Assembly: GCA_034008185.1 (NCBI GenBank)
Contig: CM067081.1
Location: forward strand, 188,067,510-188,131,509
Direction: 5' to 3'
Length of the DNA stretch: 64,000 nt
DNA from: Gorsachius magnificus
Taxonomy: Eukaryota > Chordata > Aves > Pelecaniformes > Ardeidae
Shown here: piece by piece, positions 56,751 to 64,000 of the stretch
How positions within the stretch are numbered: position 1 is the stretch's first letter
How the letters are laid out: each line of letters opens with the position of its first letter
The notes under the pieces: model-generated
Told to the model about the DNA's origin: nothing
Database searches by the model: none
The model's input: only the letters and a program-made list of their open reading frames with translations
Position numbers and translations under genes: made by a program

Positions 56751-57314
56751 ATTGTTGTCCTGGTTTCGGCTGGGATAGAGTTAATTTTCTTCACAGAAGC
56801 TAGCATAGTGCTGTGCTTTGGATTTAGTACTAGAAGAATGTTGATAACACGCTGATGTTTTTAGTTGTTGCCAAGCAGTGCTCAGACTGCTCAAGGACTT
56901 TTTGAGCTTCTCCTGCTCGGCCAGGTGCATAACAAGCTGGGAGTACAGCACAGCTAGGACCCAAACTGTCCAAAGAGCTATTCCATACCATATAACGTCA
57001 TGCTCGGGGGGGTTGGTGGGTCGGTTGGTCGCTCGGGTACTGATCGCTGCTCGGGACGGGCTGGGCATCGGTCGGCGGGTGGTGAGCAATTGCATTGTGC
57101 ATCATTCGTTTTGTATATTCTGTATATTTTGTTATCATTCTCATTATTACTATTATTATTATTTTCTCTTATTAAACTGTCTTTATCTCAGCCCTCGGCT
57201 CTAACCTTTTTTCCCCTTCCCGATTCTCTCCCCCATCCCACTGAGGGAGGGGGGGGAGTGAGCGAGTGGCTGCGTGGTGCTTAGTTGCCAGCTGGGTTAA
57301 ACCATGACAATTGT
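56751..57314 (+). mobile_element. Solo ERV LTR (554 bp) with 5-bp target-site duplication
   Basis: The LTR runs 56756-57309 from TGTCCTGGTTTCGGC to ...GTTAAACCATGACA, so it has the TG...CA ends of retroviral LTRs. The pentamer ATTGT is repeated exactly on both sides (56751-56755 and 57310-57314). A 5-bp duplication fits the ERVL class in birds. Inside are an ATTAAA poly(A) signal at 57171-57176, an A/T-rich CATATAACG that could be a TATA-like element, and a GGGTTGGTGGGTCGGTTGG stretch. No internal viral genes or second LTR are present, so it arose by LTR-LTR recombination. It is probably of the LTR type abundant in neoavian genomes; the subfamily needs a database match. Open frames over it are not genes. 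Confidence 0.9.
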
Positions 57315-57428
57315 ACTCTCCCAATTCCTATGTCCTAAATGGCTATCCATGTTTGAAACAGAAAATGGTAATACCAATTCAAATAAGAGTATGAATGTGG
57401 AATAGAAGCTAAAAGTATGGAATGGGTC

Positions 57429-57450
57429 AATAATAATAATAATAATAATG
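57429..57450. repeat. (AAT)n microsatellite
   Basis: Seven AAT-type units followed by GATGATG. Confidence 0.9.
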
Positions 57451-60400
57451 ATGATAGAATTGTATCATTTGTGTGTACATGTGTATTTTCTGAGAGGCGG
57501 ACAATCAAGAGTTGTCATATGCATGAATGGAATTCCTAGATCTGTGTATGTGTCTGTGTAGAGCATTGTGATACTTTGGGAGCTTGCAGAAATAACATTT
57601 AAAAAGTGAAAAAAATCGTACTCTTACTTCTCGATAAGGGAGCCGATGATGGTGCATTGGAAGCTTTCATTCTAGCATTTTCTAATTGTGAATACCTGAA
57701 ATTGCAACTTGAATGTTCTTTTGCCATAGGCTTTTTTATATTACACACAGACATATTTATGCATACGGGCATACCTAAATGCACACGTGCAAACTATATT
57801 AAATTCACATACATTTAAACATGTAAAATAATTAAATAAAAAAAAGTTATTGCTCCTCCAAAATACCTTTGATCTTACAGATACGGTTGCAAAAACAGAT
57901 TAAAAAATCCAGAAGTGTCGGTTAGTACAGACATAACACTTAATCTTAACACATACTTTGTTAGGAAATGTGATCACATTTCATTTTTATTAAAAAATGC
58001 TTCTATCCAAAGGGTGCAATTTTACAGTAGTCTGAAAGATTGCTTGGTAAGCATGAGACAAATTCCAAGTGTTAACTGTTATGTCTGACACTGAATTTAA
58101 TACGTGATGGGACACTGCAGACTGAACATGTTATAGGGACAATTTTCTTATATTTCAAGGTTTAGAATCCCATAAATCTCTTATCAGGCTTCCTAAATTA
58201 ATGATTACAAGAGATGGTTTCACTTGCTCTTGTACTGAAAATAGCTTCTCTTCCAATTTCTATCAGTTTTATTGCTACCATGAAGCCAATTTGAATTATC
58301 TTTTTTTTTCTTTTTTTTTTTTTTTTCCCCCAATTTAATAGCCCTTCTGGTCTTAATCCCACCATGCAAGTGAAGAGAAACACCTGTACCCGCAGACAGT
58401 GAGGATGTCTTTAACCTATTTACAGGTAAGTAATTTATTTTTCTGATTTGTTCTATCAATTCTCAACCAATAACAACAATAATTTGGAACTTTTTTGTAC
58501 AGATTGCTATCATGTGTAAGATCACAGTCACCAAACATCATGCAAAGGCAGAACAGATGTGACTACTGGTATCAGTTGCTTAAATACTGAGTGCAAGATT
58601 GCGTCAAGCCTTCTGTAGATTTATGTGGTGGTGAGAACTACTTTTTTTTTTTTTTTGCTTCCTTACATCTGAATTAGTAAAATCTTGTACTCATCTGAAT
58701 GCCTTGCTTCCCTCAGGTGAAGTTTTTCCCTGATGGATACAATGGGAGTTTTGCCACTGAGTTCAGAAATTTCACCTGGTTATGTCTAGAACTAGGTCTA
58801 GATATATCCATGGAGGATCTGGGAAACTTGGCCCATGACTGAAGTTGGATCTGTTCTCCCTGTGGCTCCTGGGAGTGTTTGTTCTGCCTGAAATACTGTA
58901 TTCCCTAAGTGGCACAGGGAAATGTCTGTTGAGGCAGTGTACATAAAAAAGCCTTGATTAGGAGTATGGTCTTAGAGCTGGATCTTCTATATCCTGTTAG
59001 CAGTGCTCTAGGTCACTTGTTTTGTATGTTCCTCTCAGCCTTATATCTTGAATTTTTATTTGAGTCATGAAATATTCACTCTTGGTATGCAGTATCCAGC
59101 TTCCTTTGTGCATATCACATGTAGCCCTGTGGAGACATCACTCAGTCGTGTGTAGGCTTCAGACTCCATGAAGCCGAAGAGCTTAATCTGGACTTGTCCG
59201 CCCTGCTCCTCGTTCCCTGGGTGAGGGCACAGGTAGGTGCAGGGAGAGTCCTGCTGCCTTGGGGAGGGGTGGAAGTGTGAGTGGTCTGTCTGCTCCCCTG
59301 GTAGCTGCAGCAGCAGCAGGGGGTAAAGTTTCTAGGCTTACCCCATAAACCTCTGGCCTCAGAGCTGCTGAGGGAAGGTATGAATAGTATTCTGGATCAC
59401 TGTCCTTGGCCAACAGCTACAGTTTCTTAAGATGCTTTTTGTCATGAGGGCTACAAAAAAAAAACCAAACATGTTAGAGGGAAAGGGAGAAAGAAAATGG
59501 GTCCGTCAGAAAAGGTGAAATGAAGAATATGGCTCTATTACTGGGACAGGCATGTGAAACAGGAACAGAGCAATTGCAGTGCAGTCCACACTGTTTTATG
59601 CACTGTCAGCTCTCATCTGGGATATCAACATCGTTCATTCTTCAGAAGAAAACTGGGATAAGCAGGAGGTTTCGTCATGTGAGCAGACTTAAAACAAACT
59701 TTGCAGTACATTCTCAGTGCACCCGCTCATCTATTAAAAATATTTTGCAAAGGCTTCAAGTCCTGGAAGACCTCCAAGTCACTTTTGATGTGATTTTTTT
59801 GAAAGTTTTGATAATAAAAAATATTTTGATCGTATAAATAAAATAGTTCTTCAGATCAGAAGTTTGAACCTTTGCCCTTTTTCTGCTGTTTTGAAATCCA
59901 GAGACTGTTAAAGATGTATTAAAATGTTCAGTGCTTTGGAGAATATTTTAGCATCCTAAAATCTCACTTGGGAATTTCCTTTTTATTTATTTTGCCAGAA
60001 ATTATTTATAAAGATTTTTAAAGGTTTGGAATATCCAGCTCTATATATGAATGTGAATGAGTTGTATGCTGAAAGTCCTGGAAATTATATGAAGTACTGT
60101 TAGTCAAATTAAAAAAAAAGTAAAATCACAGCATGCTGAGACTGATTCTACTTTTTCAAATCTACTTTTAAAAAATTACTATTTTGGTATTATGGGATTT
60201 TTATCCAAAACTGCATTATACTTTATTGGCTACAAATGATAAAGTGTATTTATATTAGAATAGGATGTTGAGTCAGTCACAGTATGTGAACTGCTACAAA
60301 AGAGAGAAAATGAGTACATTAAGGACAACTTAGCTGCAGGTTATTGCTTTACAGTGTTTTTCCATCTATGCCTTTTTATGTAGAAATAACTAAAGAGCTC

Positions 60401-61700
60401 AATCACTGTAAGCCTAGGGATGCCTTTCGAATTTTAAACAACAAACAAATGAAGATAGCTGATTAAGTTTTATATTTTTATTATTTCCCCATGCCAACTA
60501 TTTCTAAACTGGCAGTTTGAAGGGTGTGCAAGTGTCATGCATATCCAACATCCTGAGCAACCTCAGTCTGGATGGAAATGACACAGTTTAATTGAAATTC
60601 CATTTTTGGCATCACTTCCTGCTTCTGAACAAATGTTGTAAGGAACAGCTGTCCTTTAGTACCAGAGCTGCTTCCTTTCTGATGTGTTCTCTGACTTTGG
60701 TGGCAATCAGATGGTAACTGTCCAGGCCAAAGTTGTTCTTCTTCAAATACTTCCACTGAGTACAATTTGCACAGAGCAGCCATGGACACGCCTATTGAGT
60801 TCCCGAGGATGTTGCTGGATGAAAGATTATACATCCATGGGAAATCCCACTTTGGGAAGACAAAACAGACATCAACTATGAATTAAGTAGGGTTCCCTGA
60901 TGATGTGTGTCATCACAGTGACACAATGCAACTGGAACGGCCTGCTGTATCTTATCAAATGTAAAATAACAGGTTCTATTCACTTTACACCAGCAACATC
61001 CAGTGTAATTCCACTTTTATGCGCTGAATTACTGGAGATGCCGGGCATGAACTGGGCATTGTGCTTTTAGAGTCTGTGCAAAGACTAGATTTGAACAGAG
61101 AGGCTACAGCCAAAAGAGATTGCTGTCTATTAATAAGCAATGTTGTGTTTGTTTTCACTCTAGAAATTTTGGGAAGGACTTAATTTTGTGTAATATAAAG
61201 CAAGGCCTATTCTTCATTGCCCTGTGTAAGCTGTAGTCATTTGGCCAGTACAAAATGGATGTTGGTTGTTACCATTTAGAGTTGTAACCATTTTAGGCTC
61301 ACAGCATGTAGGTCAATTTGGAAGATGATGGGGTGGAAAGGGTAAAGTAAAATATGTACAAGCTAGGGAGAAGAGAAGGTCCTATAATAAAGGAAATATC
61401 TTCATATTATAAGTATTCGAGGTTCAATTTTACCATTCTTTGCCAGGAAAGCATCAATTCAATCCCATTTTTGTAAGCAAGGAGATATTCCTGTGTTTCT
61501 AATTCTAGACAACAAAGCATAATCACTGGTTTGTCTGTAATGAACAAATCTGCATGGGGTGAGAAGGGGACAGTTTTCAGTACCAAAAAAGCCCCTTTTA
61601 ATGGAAAAAAAAAAAAAGAGGTAAATGTCAGTGTATTCGGCTACTGGAATTATACTTTACAGATATTTTAAACTCTTTTTTTCTTTCCTCTGAATGTCAG
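57451..61700. other. Intergenic region, no gene recognised
   Basis: AT-rich. A long T-rich polypyrimidine tract (about 58,300-58,330) precedes an AG at about 58,341-58,342, and a consensus donor CAG|GTAAGT occurs at about 58,426, so a spliced noncoding exon is possible there. The segment at 58,719-58,790 resembles an old dispersed repeat (AATGGGAGTTTTGCCACTGA). A poly-T run lies near 58,641-58,655. Confidence 0.45.
60780..60886 (+). other. Exon-like segment with strong Kozak ATG, 34 codons
   Basis: An acceptor-like CAATTTGCACAGAGCAG is followed by CC ATG G, an optimal initiation context, and a 34-codon frame (MDTPIEFPRMLLDERLYIHG and on) ending in TAA. Read as an internal exon, its first two bases would complete the phase-1 end of the 52448-52574 segment. 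The peptide has normal protein composition, but the length gives no statistical weight. Confidence 0.18.
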
Positions 61701-62441
61701 CCTACAGAGGTCAAGTTACACTTTGGAAACAGTACAGATCTAAACATTAGGCAAGAATACAAGGACTACATGAATAGGCAAGTACTAGTTAGAGAGAATC
61801 AGCATCAAGTGATGTCCAGAGCACATCCCAAGAACAGCAGGTAAGGTCGATCCTCTCATCTCCATGGCTTGTGAGGGCTGTGCTGGAGCAGCCCAGGCTC
61901 AGCCTGATGCATACCTGAGCCTTCTACTAACTGAAACTCTTTTTGAGTTTTATCTTTACCTGGCCTTGTCTGAGTTGCTTGTTGTCCTTCTGGAGACTAA
62001 TAGGAGAAGGCAGGGGAGGACAACAGTGATGGCTTGTGGTTAGAGCTTTAAGTACAAAGCACGATGCAAAGCTGGATGCTTCTGGTCCTCATCCAGAAGA
62101 TGGGATCTATACTCACATGGGCAGTTCAGAAAGTAGAGTCAGAAAGCAGCATTTGTCTTCAAATATCAGGAAGAGTCTGCAGACAAGAGCTGCTATCAGA
62201 GGGGCAATCTAACATTGAAGGAAGGTTTGTGAGACCAGGTGTTCCAGCACTGAAAACCTATCAATACCAGAATGAAAAGCTGCAGGTTATCTCAGCTTTT
62301 CTGTCCTGTTTTGTACATGCTTGCTTTGGTTTATCTTCACAAAACAAAATTAGATTTCAATAGCAGTAGCAGCAGCTGCAGTTGCAGTCCCTGTAACTTT
62401 TCCTTTTTTGCCCCTCAAATAGGACAACCACTGCCCTCTAA
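61701..62441 (+). other. Pair of exon-like segments in agreeing phase, product unknown
   Basis: 61701-61840 is bounded by TTTCTTTCCTCTGAATGTCAG and CAG|GTAAGG and is open in only one frame, reading PTEVKLHFGNSTDLNIRQEY then KDYMNRQVLVRENQHQV. It ends in phase 2. The next strong acceptor (CTTTTTTGCCCCTCAAATAG) starts 62423, and the frame continues R-T-T-T-A-L and stops at 62439-62441. The two consensus splice sites around the first segment, the phase agreement and the charged composition suggest a real terminal coding exon pair. I know no matching protein, and upstream exons are uncertain. Confidence 0.3.
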
Positions 62442-64000
62442 AGGGAACTAAAAAGAAAACATATCATTAATGCTTAGAACTTTCAGCTGGTAGTGCTTTC
62501 ATTTCCCCCCTTCACTGTCTCTGTCTTTGATAAAGAGAACAAAAGATTTTTAATGGTAGTTGACAGCAAGCAGGCTTCAGTACCAGAACTGACAGATTAT
62601 ATGCAACTATTGAATTTCATATTGTGACAAAGCTGTGTTAACACTTCTAATTCCCAAAGTCTGTGCACTGCATCAAAATGAATCTAACATTCTAAAGGAC
62701 AAATATATTCCCTTCCAGTATTGAAGTGTTTTGGTGTGTGGACTTCAGTAATATTCTGACTGTCTCTATATGACTATTGCCAAACTTTTGAAGTATTCTG
62801 CCACCTAATAGGCTCTGCAGTTTTGTGCTCTTACGCTCCCCACACACCCCACCACGCCAGCAGTACTGTTACAGCCAGGAAGCCTAGGCATGCAAGGTAG
62901 GCAAGGCTTGCAGGGAAAGGTGGCATATCTTACCAAAAGGCTGTATACAGCTGAGAGTGCCACAACTGAATCTAGAAAAGGCTGTGTGCTGATCTGAGGG
63001 AGTTTCAACTGAGAGAGGCACCTTAGGCTTTAAGCAAAAACTGAACTTTAAGCAAAACTGAACACCCATCAACAGGCCTTCCTACACTTTTAACCTACAC
63101 AGAGAAGAACTTCAGCCTGGAGCTATGCACTTAAGTTCTCTTCATGATATGGAGAAAAAGTCTAGGTAGGCGTCCCACATCCCAAGAGTGTGTTCAACCC
63201 ACTGAAGTATTGTATCTTTAACCTTGTGATGACTTGGCAGTTGCGGTCAAGAATGTTCACCAAGTCATCCCATGAACAGCATAGAAGAAGTGCCTGGTCT
63301 CTGTGTCCCAAAAAAGTGTGAGCTTCTCAGCCTTATCAAAGTTAAGGCACATCTCAGCCTACCCAGAAATAGGCATTGAAGTCTCCAGGAGATATTATTG
63401 TAGAAAACCTTATGCTTACAATCTTGTGCCTACTGTGGCAACTTTGCAGAAACATTAAGGAAAGAAGCATCACGCATCCTCCTGATCTTGAACCTTAACC
63501 ATAAAGCAGTTTTGCTGGTTTTAAATATCTCTTTGCAAAATATTGAAATAAATATTTAGAGAACAGTATTGTTCAAAGATTAATTTGCTGCTGAGATTGT
63601 TTATGCAAACTATATCTTCTGTTGAGTACTTTAATGTTTTAGTGAGTCATTGCAATTACATGTTTCCCCTTAGTTAGATGACAGTAATTAGCTATGCTAC
63701 AGGAAATTGCCTAAATGGAAAATTTTATGTAGGCTTCCTACAAATTTATAGAATATATCATGGAAATGGTTTTCCTATGCAATTGAGAGATATAAGTCTT
63801 CTCCCTCACCCCAGTCTTACACTGTTTTAAATCTATTGACTTCAGGAGAGTTATGCATGATTTACCCAAAAATGGCTTTTCTCTCCAAATGAGAACAGAA
63901 TCAGGTTCCTGATTCTGTATCAGAATCAGTAATGAGGCACCATGTTGCTTTCTTCGCTTTTTAAAAAAAATGTTAACACAGTGGCTTGTGACTCAGTGGA
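62442..64000. other. Right end of window, no gene recognised
   Basis: AT-rich sequence. An AATAAA at about 63,547-63,552 could serve a + strand transcript from the left. The stretch 63,640-63,720 holds clustered transcription-factor-like motifs, discussed among the findings. Confidence 0.45.

Noticed and set aside
58719..58842. Splice-acceptor-preceded frame starting VKFFPDGYNG
   Set aside because: The core AATGGGAGTTTTGCCACTGA-type sequence matches a dispersed ancient repeat word common in reptile and bird genomes, so it is more likely repeat-derived.

Overview
The window is nuclear DNA from a bird. The support is one gene with unmistakable vertebrate orthology (IFRD1, twelve coding exons), a second vertebrate gene beside it (LSMEM1), CR1 LINE fragments with the typical avian 3' end (tandem ATTCTATG-type tail), and a solo LTR of a kind common in neoavian birds. 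The LTR makes a neoavian bird more likely than a chicken-like one, but I cannot name the species. No prokaryotic, organellar or viral gene set is present.

Layout. Positions 1-16,500 are intergenic sequence upstream of IFRD1, with decayed CR1 pieces, simple repeats and no gene I can support. At 16,540-17,960 lies a CpG island carrying the IFRD1 promoter (TATA box, inverted CCAAT box, two CRE-like half sites) and a 52-codon upstream ORF. The IFRD1 coding region runs 17,408-28,798 on the + strand. All splice sites are GT/AG and phase-consistent, and they give a 434-residue product with no break. Its 3' UTR probably ends near 29,390. LSMEM1 follows on the + strand (three coding exons, 34,147-39,753, 157 residues, single-pass membrane protein), with poly(A) signals near 40,190. 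The order IFRD1-LSMEM1 on one strand matches the conserved vertebrate block ZNF277-IFRD1-LSMEM1-TMEM168. TMEM168 itself is not recognised in the window.

Positions 40,200-64,000 hold no gene I can name, but several things there are unexplained. These are an exon-like ORF (45,880-46,077) whose stop codon overlaps an AATAAA signal, an orphan CpG island directly after it (46,160-46,985), and a scattered set of short splice-flanked, phase-compatible ORFs (47,286-47,369; 52,448-52,574; 60,780-60,886; 61,701-61,840 joined to 62,423-62,441). Together these could mark an unannotated + strand transcript, but each ORF alone could be chance. The same stretch holds two CR1 fragments, a complete solo LTR with a 5-bp target-site duplication, a truncated relative of that LTR, and several microsatellites.

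Function. IFRD1 (TIS7/PC4) is a stress- and growth-factor-inducible nuclear co-regulator, and the CRE-like sites and uORF fit an inducible, translationally controlled gene. LSMEM1 is a small membrane protein of unknown biochemical role. The two genes are neighbours and not a functional operon.
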